A stretch of DNA of 64,000 bases, taken from positions 1,530,001 through 1,594,000 of the forward strand of contig NZ_CP120863.1 in NCBI RefSeq assembly GCF_026191725.2. Reading direction: 5' to 3'. Of the stretch, positions 52,679 through 62,403 are shown piece by piece. A program made the translations under genes and the position numbers. The notes under the pieces are model-generated. The model saw only the letters and a program-made list of their open reading frames with translations. It made no database searches and was not told the DNA's origin. Every line of letters starts with the position of its first letter. The stretch's first letter is position 1. The DNA is from Roseibium porphyridii. GTDB taxonomy: Bacteria > Pseudomonadota > Alphaproteobacteria > Rhizobiales > Stappiaceae.

Positions 52679-53562
52679 GCCTCGCAACCAATCCCGGTCA
52701 GCTGCCACGCGCCGCAGCCGATGCCGTCTTCACCACGCAAACCAAAAAAACCGCCAATATGGGTCAGATCTTGCGGTGGATGGTTCTGTTTCTCGGCGGA
52801 ATTTTGATGATCGCGCCGATCGTCTACATGATCTCGACGTCGTTGAAGTGGCCGCATGAAGTCTACAACGTCAATCTGATCCCGGAAGAGCCGACGATCG
52901 AGAACTACACTTATGTTCTTGAAGACGGGCGCTTTTATCTCTGGTTTGTGAACTCCATCATCATTGCCCTGATTACCACAGTGTCGAACCTCTTCTTCGA
53001 CAGCCTGGTCGGGTACACCTTGTGCAAATTCCGCTTTCCGGGCCGCTACATCGTCTTCATTGCCATCTTGTCGACACTGATGATCCCAACAGAGATGCTG
53101 GTCATTCCCTGGTACACGATGAGCCAGGCTTTCGGCTGGCTTGACAGCTATTGGGGCATCATGTTCCCGGGGCTGATGACAGCTTTCGGGACGTTCCTGA
53201 TGAAGCAGTTTTTCGAAAGCGTGCCGAATGACTTCCTCGAAGCAGCCCGCATCGACGGTCTGAATGAATTCCAGATCTGGTGGAAGATCGCCATGCCACT
53301 GGTCAAGCCGGCTTTGGCTGCTTTGGCGATTTTTGTGTTCCTCGGCAATTGGACAGCTTTCCTCTGGCCGTTGATCGTCACGAACTCAGTCGAGATGTAT
53401 ACGGTTCCGGTCGGTCTTTCTGGGTTTGGAGACGAAGTCGATGTTGCCTGGGAATTGATCATGACCGGCGCGGCGATTTCCACGATCCCGACTCTGATCG
53501 TTTTTCTGATTTTCCAGCGCTTCATTATTCGAGGCGTCGTTATGGCAGGGCTCAAGGGATGA
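52675..53562 (+). CDS. Sugar ABC transporter permease (MalG type, second system)
   Basis: 295 residues from the ATG at 52675 (MSLATNPGQLP). The EAA loop is DFLEAARIDGLNEFQIWWKIAMP and the last helices end GLKG, as in MalG-type permeases. It overlaps the lyase gene by four bases, so permease and lyase are translationally coupled. Confidence 0.93.
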   Translation: MSLATNPGQLPRAAADAVFTTQTKKTANMGQILRWMVLFLGGILMIAPIVYMISTSLKWPHEVYNVNLIPEEPTIENYTYVLEDGRFYLWFVNSIIIALITTVSNLFFDSLVGYTLCKFRFPGRYIVFIAILSTLMIPTEMLVIPWYTMSQAFGWLDSYWGIMFPGLMTAFGTFLMKQFFESVPNDFLEAARIDGLNEFQIWWKIAMPLVKPALAALAIFVFLGNWTAFLWPLIVTNSVEMYTVPVGLSGFGDEVDVAWELIMTGAAISTIPTLIVFLIFQRFIIRGVVMAGLKG

Positions 53563-55055
53563 CCGGACCAGTGAAGGACACCTCTCAATTTCCCGATCCT
53601 GTCTACAAGGAGACCGTGCTTTCGGACCTCTTTGAAGGCGTGAAGGCAAACTATGCCGGGCATATGGCAGCCATCAACAAGGCCCATCTGGTCATGTTGT
53701 CGGAAACAGGTATTTTGCAGCCCGATCAGGTGAAGCCTCTTGCTGCTGCATTGTTCGAGATTGATGACAATGTCGATGTGGCGTCGCTGGTCTACACCGG
53801 AGAACACGAAGACTATTTTTTCTACGTGGAAGCGCTGCTGCGCCGGAAGCTCGGCGACCTTGGGGGTATGCTGCATACCGCAAGATCCCGCAACGACATG
53901 GACCACACCCTGTTCAAGCTGGCGTTGAGAACGCGCATGGACAGGTTATGGGGGGAGGCTGAGAACCTAGCCCGAACTTTCATCCACAAAGCAGAGCGCG
54001 AAGCTGAGACCCTGATTGTTGCCTATACCCATGGCCAACCCGCTCAGCCATCCACTTTCGGTCACTATCTGTGCGCAGCGCTGGAAGTTCTCTTGCGGGA
54101 TATGGAACGTCTCGCACTTGCCATCGATACGATCGATCATTGCCCGATGGGCGCAGCTGCGATCACCACGACTGGCTTTCCGATAGACCGGCAACGAATG
54201 GCTGTGCTGCTCGGTTTCGAAACTCCTGTGCTGAATTCGTACGGGTGCATCGCGTCCGTGGACTATGTCACCGGTCTCTATTCGGCACTCAAACTGGTCT
54301 ATGTCCACCTTGGTCGTTTGATTCAGGATCTGGCATTCTGGTCTTCTTTCGAGGTCGGCCAGCTTTATGTTCCCAACAGCTTCGTTCAAATAAGCTCGAT
54401 CATGCCGCAAAAACGCAATCCGGTACCGATCGAGCATATGCGTCATCTGTCTGCTGTCACGGCAGGGCGCTGCGACGTCATGGTCGACACAATGCGAAAC
54501 ACACCCTTCACTGACATGAATGATAGCGAAGGCGAGGTGCAGCAAGCCGGATACGCGACTTTTGAAAGCGGTAGCAGGGTTCTGAGATTGCTAGCTGCGT
54601 TCGTTTCCGCGGCTCGGATCGATGAAGACCGGGTGCGCAAGAACGCAGACGCTGCCTGTGTCACCATAACCGAATTGGCGGATACGCTGGTGCGCGATGA
54701 AGGGCTGAGCTTCCGGCAAGCCCACGAGATCGCTGCTGCAACATCGAAGGGCGTGCTTGCAGAAGAAACCTCGCTAAGAGAAGGGTTCAATCATTTCAAA
54801 GCAGCTTTTGCCCAGGAAACCGGACGGGACCCGCGTTTGAGCTCTGACGATTACAGAACAGCTGTGTCGCCTGAAAGATTCGTTTCCTGCCGCGATCGCC
54901 TTGGTGGGCCTGCACCACAGGCATTGCGTCATGCCCTTGTGAGTTATCGCGACCAGTTGGCGGCGCTTGCAAGCCGGCAAAGCGCGCGCAGGCAGCGCTA
55001 CGATGCTGCTGCAATCGCGCTCGACCAAACCTTTTCATCGCTTCTGGAGACTTGA
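53559..55055 (+). CDS. Argininosuccinate-lyase-family enzyme inside a sugar importer operon
   Basis: 498 residues from the ATG at 53559. The fumarase/aspartase superfamily regions are all present: TARSRNDMD, THGQPAQPSTFGHYL with the catalytic His, and the signature SSIMPQKRNP. Such enzymes release fumarate from a C-N or C-O bond beta to a carboxylate. No arg gene is near and the gene is flanked by permease and ATPase genes, so a role other than arginine synthesis is likely: cleaving an imported sugar-aspartate or sugar-malate type conjugate is my inference. Confidence 0.85.
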   Translation: MTGPVKDTSQFPDPVYKETVLSDLFEGVKANYAGHMAAINKAHLVMLSETGILQPDQVKPLAAALFEIDDNVDVASLVYTGEHEDYFFYVEALLRRKLGDLGGMLHTARSRNDMDHTLFKLALRTRMDRLWGEAENLARTFIHKAEREAETLIVAYTHGQPAQPSTFGHYLCAALEVLLRDMERLALAIDTIDHCPMGAAAITTTGFPIDRQRMAVLLGFETPVLNSYGCIASVDYVTGLYSALKLVYVHLGRLIQDLAFWSSFEVGQLYVPNSFVQISSIMPQKRNPVPIEHMRHLSAVTAGRCDVMVDTMRNTPFTDMNDSEGEVQQAGYATFESGSRVLRLLAAFVSAARIDEDRVRKNADAACVTITELADTLVRDEGLSFRQAHEIAAATSKGVLAEETSLREGFNHFKAAFAQETGRDPRLSSDDYRTAVSPERFVSCRDRLGGPAPQALRHALVSYRDQLAALASRQSARRQRYDAAAIALDQTFSSLLET

Positions 55056-55058
55056 CCC

Positions 55059-56114
55059 ATGGCGAACCTGTCATTGCACAAGCTGACCAAGTCCTATGGG
55101 AAGGTTGAAGTCCTGCACGGCATCGATCTGGACATCAAGGACGGCGAATTTGTTGTTTTTGTCGGTCCATCCGGCTGCGGCAAGTCCACAAGTCTGCGCA
55201 TGATTGCCGGTCTTGAAGACATAACCGCCGGAGAAATCCGGATCGGGGATCGGGTGGTCAACAATCTGGAGCCGAAGGACCGCGACATTGCTATGGTCTT
55301 TCAGAACTACGCCATATATCCGCACATGACAGTGCGCAAGAACATTGCCTTCGGCCTCTGGACTTCGAGCCTGAGCAAGGCGGAGAAGGCGAAGCGGATT
55401 GAGGATGTCGCTCGCATTTTGGATATGACCGACTTGTTGGAGCGCAAGCCCTCGCAGCTTTCGGGTGGTCAGCGCCAGCGTGTTGCAATCGGCCGTGCGA
55501 TGGTTCGCCAGCCAGCCGTGTTTCTGTTCGACGAGCCGCTGTCCAATCTCGATGCGCAATTGAGAACCCAGATGCGGCTGGAGATCAAGAAGCTTCATCA
55601 GCAGGTTGGCAATACAATCATTTTCGTGACGCATGATCAGGTTGAAGCCATGACGCTTGCCGACCGCATCGTGATCATGAAAGACGGCCATATTCAGCAA
55701 GTGGGTACGCCGGAAGAGGTTTTTTATTCGCCTGCAAATACCTTCGTGGCGCAATTTATCGGCGCACCATCCATGAACATGATCAGCATCACCGGAGGCG
55801 GTGAGCAGATAAGGCTGAAGAGCGGCGGCAGCATCAATCCCGGCAAGACGACTCAGGACGGGCGCGAGATGCTTTTGGGTATCCGGCCGGATGATCTGGC
55901 AATTGACACTGAAAACCCGATTGTGACCGGTAAGGTGGTCGTTCGCGAACCGCTCGGTTCTGAGACCCTGATTTATGTGAACGGACCAGAGGGCGAAATC
56001 GTTGCGAAAGTGCCAGGCAAGAGCGGCGTTCTGGTAGGAGATGAGGTCAAGCTCGGGGCTGCACCGGAAACGCTGCACTTTTTTGACACTGAAACCGGAG
56101 CCGCGTTGGTCTGA
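55059..56114 (+). CDS. Sugar ABC transporter ATP-binding protein (second system)
   Basis: 351 residues, MalK/UgpC type. Walker A GPSGCGKST, signature LSGGQRQRVAIGRA, Walker B VFLFDEPLSNLDA and the switch His in FVTHDQVEA are all present, followed by a C-terminal TOBE domain. It starts three bases after the lyase and shares one base with the kinase gene. Confidence 0.95.
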   Translation: MANLSLHKLTKSYGKVEVLHGIDLDIKDGEFVVFVGPSGCGKSTSLRMIAGLEDITAGEIRIGDRVVNNLEPKDRDIAMVFQNYAIYPHMTVRKNIAFGLWTSSLSKAEKAKRIEDVARILDMTDLLERKPSQLSGGQRQRVAIGRAMVRQPAVFLFDEPLSNLDAQLRTQMRLEIKKLHQQVGNTIIFVTHDQVEAMTLADRIVIMKDGHIQQVGTPEEVFYSPANTFVAQFIGAPSMNMISITGGGEQIRLKSGGSINPGKTTQDGREMLLGIRPDDLAIDTENPIVTGKVVVREPLGSETLIYVNGPEGEIVAKVPGKSGVLVGDEVKLGAAPETLHFFDTETGAALV

Positions 56115-57004
56115 TGCTGCACTCGGACACATCAGCCCAGGTCCTCTGCATCGGACGGATCTATTGCGATCTGGTTTTTGCCGGCGTTCCCAGAATGCCT
56201 AGCCTCGGATCTGAAGTCTTTGCTGAAGGTGTTTCACTGCATGCAGGTGGCGGTGCATTCAATACGGCAGCCGCTTTTGCCGCTCTTGGCTGGCAAACTG
56301 CCCTGAGCGGCGTCTTACCGGCCGCACCCTTTGAGGCAAAAATCCTGCAGGAGGGACGCGAAAGAGGGCTGGACCTATCCATGTGCGCACCGGCCGCTCC
56401 CAATGCGTCGCCCCAAATTACTGTTGCAATACCCTTGCAAGGTGACAGATCCTTTTTGAGTCAGAAATCCGGGGCTGCCTTTCCAGTTTTGGATCCGTCG
56501 GCACCTTCCACCAGATCAATCAAACACTTGCATATAGGTGAGCTGAAAAGCCTTTGCGAAAGTCCGGATGTGCTTGCAGTTGCCCGTCAAGCCGGTTGGA
56601 GCATTTCGCTTGATTGCGGCTGGGACGACACATTGCTTGCGCAAGGCAATGAGATGTCCCCCCTTATTCAGGCCGTTGATGTTTTTCTGCCGAACCAGCG
56701 TGAATTTGCAGCGCTAACAGCTTCAGGTCTTGAGATCGGCAGCGGACCACTTGTTGTTGTCAAAGAAGGTGCGTCTGGTGCGACGGCAATTCGCGCCGAC
56801 GCACCGGTACATGCTGCGGCACAATCAGTAGAAGCGATTGATACAACCGGTGCAGGTGATGCCTTCAACGGCGGCTTTTTGTCGGCCTGGCTGGCCCGGG
56901 AAGATGTGGTTTCCTGCCTGGCAAATGGCAATCGATGTGGCGCTCTAGCGGTGCAGTCGTCCGGCGGCGCTGCCTGGTCTGTCGGCAATGAACTGGCTTC
57001 CTGA
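56114..57004 (+). CDS. PfkB-family sugar kinase
   Basis: 296 residues. The N-terminal substrate region is AGGGAFNTAAAFAALG and the catalytic motif is DTTGAGDAFNGGFL with the base Asp. PfkB members phosphorylate sugars such as ribose, fructose, 2-keto-3-deoxygluconate or fructoselysine. Last gene of the importer operon; it probably phosphorylates the sugar freed by the lyase or deacetylase. Confidence 0.9.
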   Translation: MLHSDTSAQVLCIGRIYCDLVFAGVPRMPSLGSEVFAEGVSLHAGGGAFNTAAAFAALGWQTALSGVLPAAPFEAKILQEGRERGLDLSMCAPAAPNASPQITVAIPLQGDRSFLSQKSGAAFPVLDPSAPSTRSIKHLHIGELKSLCESPDVLAVARQAGWSISLDCGWDDTLLAQGNEMSPLIQAVDVFLPNQREFAALTASGLEIGSGPLVVVKEGASGATAIRADAPVHAAAQSVEAIDTTGAGDAFNGGFLSAWLAREDVVSCLANGNRCGALAVQSSGGAAWSVGNELAS

Positions 57005-57033
57005 TCGGATTGCGCAATTCTTAACCTAAAGGA

Positions 57034-57942
57034 TCAGGACGCGAGCGCGTTGTCGAATTCGTGCAGGGGTCTGGTGGGTTCATTCACCAGCCACTGCAGA
57101 TACGTTCCATAGGCTGAACCAGAGACCTTGTCGGCCAGATGCTGCAGCTCTTCCCTGCCAATCCAGCCCTGGTGGTACGCAACTTCCTCCGGGCACGCGA
57201 TTTTCAGCCGTTGGCGCGATTCAAGCGTCTGTATGAACGAGGCAGCATCCAATAGCGATTGAGGGGTGCCTGCATCGAGCCAGGCAAAGCCTCTACCCAG
57301 CCGCTCGACGTGCAGACTGCCACGGTTCAGATAAGCCTTGTTGATGTCAGTGATCTCAAGTTCGCCTCTGGCAGAGGGTTTCAAGGACTTTGCGACATCA
57401 ACGACATCTGCGTCATAGAAATAGAGGCCGGTAACCGCCCAATCCGTGCACGGTTCGGTGGGCTTCTCGGTGATAGAAACCGCTCGATAATCGGTGTCGA
57501 ACTCAACCACACCATATCGTTCCGGATCATGAACCTGATAGGCAAAAACCGTTGCACCATTCGACCGGTTTATTGCTGACAGCATTTTTTCCGGCAGGCC
57601 CTTGCCGAAAAAAATATTGTCGCCGAGGATGAGCGAGGCGCGTTCTCCTGCGAGAAAGTCTTCTGCAATCAGGAATGCCTGCGCAATGCCTGCCGGGCGA
57701 TCCTGAGCAGCATATTGCAACTTGATTCCCCATTGTTGGCCGCTACCAAGCAGGCGCTGAAAGCCACCGATATCCTGCGGCGTACAGATCACGAGGATTT
57801 CCTTCAGCCCGGCGAGCATCAATGTCGTCAGCGGGTAGTAGACCATGGGCTTGTCATAGACTGGCAAGAGCTGTTTCGAACTCGCCAGGGTCATGGGATA
57901 AAGACGGCTTCCTGAGCCGCCAGCAAGAACGATACCCTTCAA
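57034..57942 (-). CDS. rfbA: Glucose-1-phosphate thymidylyltransferase
   Basis: 302 residues. The nucleotidyltransferase signature GGSGSRLYPMTLASSKQLLPVYDKPM opens the protein in three parts. Motifs for dTTP and glucose-1-phosphate binding follow (AQAFLIAEDFL, GDNIFFGKGL). It makes dTDP-glucose, the first step to dTDP-L-rhamnose. It is the last gene of the operon and overlaps rfbD by four bases. PfkB on the other strand ends only 29 bases away with no clear terminator between. Confidence 0.96.
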   Translation of the reverse strand: MKGIVLAGGSGSRLYPMTLASSKQLLPVYDKPMVYYPLTTLMLAGLKEILVICTPQDIGGFQRLLGSGQQWGIKLQYAAQDRPAGIAQAFLIAEDFLAGERASLILGDNIFFGKGLPEKMLSAINRSNGATVFAYQVHDPERYGVVEFDTDYRAVSITEKPTEPCTDWAVTGLYFYDADVVDVAKSLKPSARGELEITDINKAYLNRGSLHVERLGRGFAWLDAGTPQSLLDAASFIQTLESRQRLKIACPEEVAYHQGWIGREELQHLADKVSGSAYGTYLQWLVNEPTRPLHEFDNALAS

Positions 57943-58850
57943 TGCACATCCCTCCTGGGTCGGGGCAATGCCTGCAGCACATCACTGATGCTCTTCTCGA
58001 TGGGCGGAAACTTCAGTCCGAAGGCATTCTGGTATTTGTCCATGCTGAGTACCGTCCTCAATGGCCTTACGGCAGGTGTTGCGAATTCGCTCGAGGCAGC
58101 TGCGCAGACCTGACAGGTCGGACCGTAAAGTTTGCCGGAGACGGCAATTACCTTTTTTGCCCATTGAAAGCGGGTCATTGGTTCCGGGGCTGCCAAATGA
58201 TAGATGCCGGAATGGCTGGCCCAGTCCACGTCTTCGAGCTGGCGCACGAGGTCCGCAAGTGACTTTGCAAGGTCCAGTGCCGAGGTTGGATTGCCGACCT
58301 GGTCGGCCACAATACGAAGCTGACGCCCGTTGGCAGCTGCAGACAGCAGCCAGGAAACGAAGTTCGATCCGAAAGGTGAATAAAGCCAGGCCGTTCGAAG
58401 GACGATGTGTTTGGGGTTAAGTCGACTGACGCTGTTTTCGCCTGCCAACTTCGACATGCCGTAGGCGTTGACCGGGTTTGTGCGATCAGTCTCAACATAA
58501 GGTGATCGCTTTTCACCATCGAATACATAGTCGGTTGAGATGTGAATGATCGGAATGTCGTAAACAGCGGAAATCTGAGCAAGATTTCCAGCACCAACGC
58601 CATTCACATGATGCGCGTTGTCTGGAAAGCGTTCGGCGTCGTCTACGTTGGTGTAGGCTGCAAGGTTCAACACGAAGTTCGGCCGCAATCGGTCAATCAT
58701 CGAGCTGCAACTTTGAGCCTTGGTGACGTCCAGCGTGTTTCTGGCAAAGAAACAGAATTCAAGATCGGCTGCGGCATCAGAGACAACTTTCAGAGACTTT
58801 GAAAGTTGGCCGTTTTTGCCGGTGACCAGAACCCTGGTTGTCCCCGTCAT
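57939..58850 (-). CDS. rfbD: dTDP-4-dehydrorhamnose reductase
   Basis: 303 residues, extended SDR family. The cofactor motif is VTGKNGQLSKSL, followed by NLAAYTNVDDAE, STDYVFDG and the catalytic YGMSK. It performs the last reduction to dTDP-L-rhamnose with NADPH. It overlaps rfbB by four bases. Confidence 0.95.
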   Translation of the reverse strand: MTGTTRVLVTGKNGQLSKSLKVVSDAAADLEFCFFARNTLDVTKAQSCSSMIDRLRPNFVLNLAAYTNVDDAERFPDNAHHVNGVGAGNLAQISAVYDIPIIHISTDYVFDGEKRSPYVETDRTNPVNAYGMSKLAGENSVSRLNPKHIVLRTAWLYSPFGSNFVSWLLSAAANGRQLRIVADQVGNPTSALDLAKSLADLVRQLEDVDWASHSGIYHLAAPEPMTRFQWAKKVIAVSGKLYGPTCQVCAAASSEFATPAVRPLRTVLSMDKYQNAFGLKFPPIEKSISDVLQALPRPRRDVH

Positions 58851-59908
58851 GCTGTCGCGCTACCGGAAGCGGCAAGTGTCGGGATTTGATGGGGTTGAGC
58901 GGACGCTTCGAGAGCCTGATCCAGATACCAGCGAACGGTTTCTTCAATACCTTCGTTGAAGCCAACTTCCGGCTTCCACCCGGTTGCTATCTCGACCTTT
59001 TGTGGGTCAACGGCATAGCGCCGGTCATGCCCTGGACGGTCAGTGACGAAACGGATCAGGCGTTCATGAGGAGCTTTTTCAGGGACTAGCTTGTCGAACG
59101 TCCTGCAAATCAGACGAACCAGATCGAGATTGCAGACTTCGTTGCGGGCTCCGATGGCATAGGTCTGCCCCGGTCTCCCATGTTTCAGAACCAAATGAAG
59201 CGCGCGGGCATGATCGGAAACATGGATCCAGTCTCGGGTTTGATGCCCATCGCCATAAACCGGGAGCGTCCATCCGTTCATTGCGTGTTTGCAGACCAGC
59301 GGGATCAGTTTCTCCGGATATTGTTCCGGGCCGTAGTTGTTGGTGCAGTTGGTGACAATCGCAGGGATCCGAAATGTGCGGCACCAGGCCCTCACCAGGT
59401 GATCTGACGCGGCCTTGCTGGCTGCATATGGTGATGACGGATTGTAAGGCGTGTCTTCCCTGAAGATGCTGTTGCCACTCAGGTCTGCAAGATCCCCGAA
59501 CACTTCGTCTGTCGAGACGTGCAGGAACCGAAAGGACGCTGCTTCAGAGCCGTTGCGCGATGCCAGGAACTTTCTGATGGCCTCAAGCAGCACCATCGTG
59601 CCTTTGATGTTTGTTTCCACGAAGTCGGTTGCATTTTCGATCGACCGATCGACATGACTTTCTGCAGCAAGGTTCAGAACCACAGTTGGGCTGAAACGTC
59701 TGAGAATCTGATCAACTTTCCCGAAGTTGCATATGTCCGCCTGAACGAGGGTGTAACGCGGGTTCTTGCGGAACTCTGCAACGGCTCTGGTGTTGGCAGC
59801 GTAGGTGAGCTTGTCGAGCACGATGATTTCATCGTCAGACTGTTCGAGCAGGTATCGGCACAAAGCGGTGCCAATAAAGCCGGCTCCTCCTGTAATCAGG
59901 ACAGGCAT
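58847..59908 (-). CDS. rfbB: dTDP-glucose 4,6-dehydratase
   Basis: 353 residues, extended SDR. The cofactor motif is TGGAGFIGTALCR, and AAESHVDRSIE and the catalytic YAASKAASDHL are typical. VSTDEVFGDL marks the dTDP-sugar dehydratases. It overlaps rfbC by 13 bases. Confidence 0.95.
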   Translation of the reverse strand: MPVLITGGAGFIGTALCRYLLEQSDDEIIVLDKLTYAANTRAVAEFRKNPRYTLVQADICNFGKVDQILRRFSPTVVLNLAAESHVDRSIENATDFVETNIKGTMVLLEAIRKFLASRNGSEAASFRFLHVSTDEVFGDLADLSGNSIFREDTPYNPSSPYAASKAASDHLVRAWCRTFRIPAIVTNCTNNYGPEQYPEKLIPLVCKHAMNGWTLPVYGDGHQTRDWIHVSDHARALHLVLKHGRPGQTYAIGARNEVCNLDLVRLICRTFDKLVPEKAPHERLIRFVTDRPGHDRRYAVDPQKVEIATGWKPEVGFNEGIEETVRWYLDQALEASAQPHQIPTLAASGSATA

Positions 59909-60486
59909 TCAGACACCTCGATCATGTCAGCATAAGTGAAAACAGGTGGCAGGGCGGTGAACTGCGGGAGGTCCTTGTCCTTGTCAGACAGGAAAGCCGG
60001 GTCGTTGCCGAGTTGCCAGTCTATTGCCAGGACCGGATCGTCGAAACGGATCCCGCATTCGCTTTGCGGGGCGTAAGTCGCGTCGACCTTGTAAAGGACT
60101 TCAGCATTTGGCGTGAGCGTCGAAAACCCATGTGCAAATCCGGCCGGGACAAAGAGCTGATGCCTGTTTTGAGCACTCAGCACTCTTGCGACATGCATGC
60201 CAAAGGTTGGCGACCCAAACCGAATGTCCACTGCGACATCCAAGATCGAGCCGCTGGAACAACGAACGAGTTTGGCCTGTTGAAAGGGAGGTGCTTGAAA
60301 GTGAAGGCCGCGGACAGTCCCTTCTCGCTTGGAAAAGGACAAGTTGTCCTGGACAAAATCGGCAGTTACGCCGAGTGGCTCAAGGGCGGATCTGTTATAG
60401 GTTTCAGCAAAATACCCGCGAGCGTCCTGATGACAGGCAGGAACAATCTGCAATACCTCTGCAATTTCCGTCGACATCGCTTTCAT
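59896..60486 (-). CDS. rfbC: dTDP-4-dehydrorhamnose 3,5-epimerase
   Basis: 196 residues, cupin-fold RmlC. Catalytic His is in GTVRGLHFQ, and PAGFAHGFSTL and the late Tyr region are conserved. The start at 60486 overlaps the glycosyltransferase stop by four bases; an in-frame ATG three codons later is also possible. Confidence 0.94.
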   Translation of the reverse strand: MKAMSTEIAEVLQIVPACHQDARGYFAETYNRSALEPLGVTADFVQDNLSFSKREGTVRGLHFQAPPFQQAKLVRCSSGSILDVAVDIRFGSPTFGMHVARVLSAQNRHQLFVPAGFAHGFSTLTPNAEVLYKVDATYAPQSECGIRFDDPVLAIDWQLGNDPAFLSDKDKDLPQFTALPPVFTYADMIEVSECLS

Positions 60487-61766
60487 GCGTGACCCCGTTC
60501 CAGTATCGGTTGTCGCATTTGCTTGCTGTTTTTTGCAGGCGCTGACATTCGGGCGCGCAAAGACGACGCCTTCTGCAGCATGGATTGCAGACGCAGGGTG
60601 CAGCCTGAGAGTTCAAAGCGGTCAACAACCGTTCTTCTTGCCGCCCTGCGCATGTCGAAGCTGCTTTTGGGATCGCTTAGAGCCGCGCAGACTTCGTCGG
60701 CAAGTGCATTCGTGTCCCAGAAGTCCACAAGCGTTCCATTGCGCTTATGACGGATCACTTCCTGAACAGGTGCTGTGTTTGACGCAATGATCGGCGCTTC
60801 ACACGCCATTGCTTCCAGGAACGACCAGGACAGAACAAAAGGATAAGTCAGGTAGACGTGGGCAGCTGACACCTGGAACAGCTTAACGAGGTCCTGATGT
60901 GGCACCTGGCCCAGAAAGTGCGCGCGATCCTGAGGCAAGCCGGTTTCCGCTACAAGTCTGTCGCGCAGCTCAGAAGCATTTCCTGTTTGGCGGCCGTAGC
61001 TGACCCCGTCGCCGCCGGCAATGACGAACTGTGCCTCCGGGATTTGGGTAGCAACCAGTGCTGCAGCTTTGACGAATTGTGGAAAGCCGCGATAAGGCTC
61101 AAGACTGCGGGCTGCAAATGTGACGACCGGATCGCCGGCGGTCAGAAGCCGGCCGTTTGGCAGACGAAAACTCGCAACACTGTCGGGGCGCGCTCGCGAA
61201 GTGTCTATGCCCTCGTGCTGAACAACGATCTTTGATTGGAATTCCTGTGGGAAGCGGCTTTTTTGCCAGGCGGTCGGACTGATGCCGATATCAATCTGAT
61301 CCAGCGTTGCCAGCTGAACCGTATTGCGCAATCGAACCGTTTGGCGATGATGGAGAGACACCTCTTCCGTTGGAGCAAATCCGAGGTCGCCGCCTTGCGG
61401 TTGGAAGTAATATTCGCAATAGCCGATGGCGGGTACGTCCGGCAGTGCGTCCTTGACGAACAACATGCCACCCCAACCAATATGGCCCATCACGAGGTCA
61501 GGTTTTCGGCCATTCAAGCTAAGCTTGTTCAGTATATCGGCAACTCGTCGACCAGCGACGATGTAAGGCACGGAGCCCTTGCCGGAAATTTCACCCGATC
61601 GGCCTTGGCCACCCGGTTTGTCACCATATCGAAAAACCCGCAGGCCCGGGACCGGACGATCCATGCTTTCGCAGATGAGCGTTGCCGTCCAACCATCTGA
61701 AATCAGGCGCCGGGCCAAGTGAACAAACTGGCCGGGTCCGTGCCGGTGCACAAACACGATATGCAT
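60483..61766 (-). CDS. GT-B glycosyltransferase (family 4 type)
   Basis: 427 residues. An N-terminal acceptor domain starts MHIVFVHRHGPGQFVHLARRL; the C-terminal nucleotide-sugar domain has RSLEPYRGFPQF, the VPHQDLVKLFQVSAAHVYLT stretch and SFLEAMACEAPIIAS with the catalytic Glu. It is first in the rhamnose operon, so a rhamnosyltransferase for a cell-surface or exported polysaccharide is plausible. Confidence 0.88.
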   Translation of the reverse strand: MHIVFVHRHGPGQFVHLARRLISDGWTATLICESMDRPVPGLRVFRYGDKPGGQGRSGEISGKGSVPYIVAGRRVADILNKLSLNGRKPDLVMGHIGWGGMLFVKDALPDVPAIGYCEYYFQPQGGDLGFAPTEEVSLHHRQTVRLRNTVQLATLDQIDIGISPTAWQKSRFPQEFQSKIVVQHEGIDTSRARPDSVASFRLPNGRLLTAGDPVVTFAARSLEPYRGFPQFVKAAALVATQIPEAQFVIAGGDGVSYGRQTGNASELRDRLVAETGLPQDRAHFLGQVPHQDLVKLFQVSAAHVYLTYPFVLSWSFLEAMACEAPIIASNTAPVQEVIRHKRNGTLVDFWDTNALADEVCAALSDPKSSFDMRRAARRTVVDRFELSGCTLRLQSMLQKASSLRARMSAPAKNSKQMRQPILERGHA

Positions 61767-61779
61767 GGATCGTCTCCGG

Positions 61780-62382
61780 TCAGAACCGGTTCATGTCGAG
61801 GCGCGGCGTTGCCCGCTGCAGGTCTGTTGCCCAAAGAACTTCGAGCTTACGCAGCATTGCGAATGTCTCTTCAAGCGCTTGCAAATCTTTTTCGGATTGA
61901 ACGACCTGATCCTGATTGACCTCATCTGCGGTCTTTATGTCAGCACAAAGCTGTTTGCCCTTGTCCGTGAGGCGGATGCGAGCAGAGCGCCTGTCGCGAG
62001 CTGATGCTGTCCGATCAACATATCCAGACTGAACCAGTTGCTTCAGGCTGTAGGATGCGTTCGAGCCGAGATAGTGGCCGCGATCCATGAGATCACGAAC
62101 GGAAAGATCATCGTCTCCGATAGTAAACAGCAGCATCGCGTGCGCAGGAGAAATGTCGTCGGCACCAATTCGAATGAGATCGATGCGCAAGCGATCGAGA
62201 TATCGCCGGTACATTCTTTCGATAATTCTTACGAGATCAAAGTGATTTACATGCGGGGCTTGGGGGGCGTTGTTATTCCTGTTTGTGTCGATCGATCTGC
62301 TGCCATTTTCCTCAACTCTAGGTTTAATACTCGTCGTGTGGCCATTTAAGCCAGACACCGTCTCTTTAAATATATCGTGCAT
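61780..62382 (-). CDS. MarR-family regulator, LdtR-like
   Basis: 200 residues. A polar N-terminal extension of about 45 residues precedes the MarR winged helix (DDISPAHAMLLFTIGDDDLSVRDLMDRGHYLGSNASYSLKQLVQSGYV). The YLGSNASY pattern matches the LdtR group of Rhizobiales, which is tied to cell-wall and stress genes. It lies 13 bases upstream of the glycosyltransferase gene and may be co-transcribed with it. An 11-bp tandem repeat is just ahead of its start. Confidence 0.85.
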   Translation of the reverse strand: MHDIFKETVSGLNGHTTSIKPRVEENGSRSIDTNRNNNAPQAPHVNHFDLVRIIERMYRRYLDRLRIDLIRIGADDISPAHAMLLFTIGDDDLSVRDLMDRGHYLGSNASYSLKQLVQSGYVDRTASARDRRSARIRLTDKGKQLCADIKTADEVNQDQVVQSEKDLQALEETFAMLRKLEVLWATDLQRATPRLDMNRF

Positions 62383-62403
62383 GTGCCCCGAACTCCCGCC
62401 AAT

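Noticed and set aside
53280..53558. N-terminal extension of the lyase reading frame
   Set aside because: It overlaps the permease gene for 280 bases; the ATG at 53559 in an ATGA overlap gives the normal family N-terminus.
53559..55055. argH for arginine synthesis
   Set aside because: It is enclosed between sugar permease and ATPase genes with coupled translation and has no arg neighbours; an absolute exclusion would need the rest of the genome.
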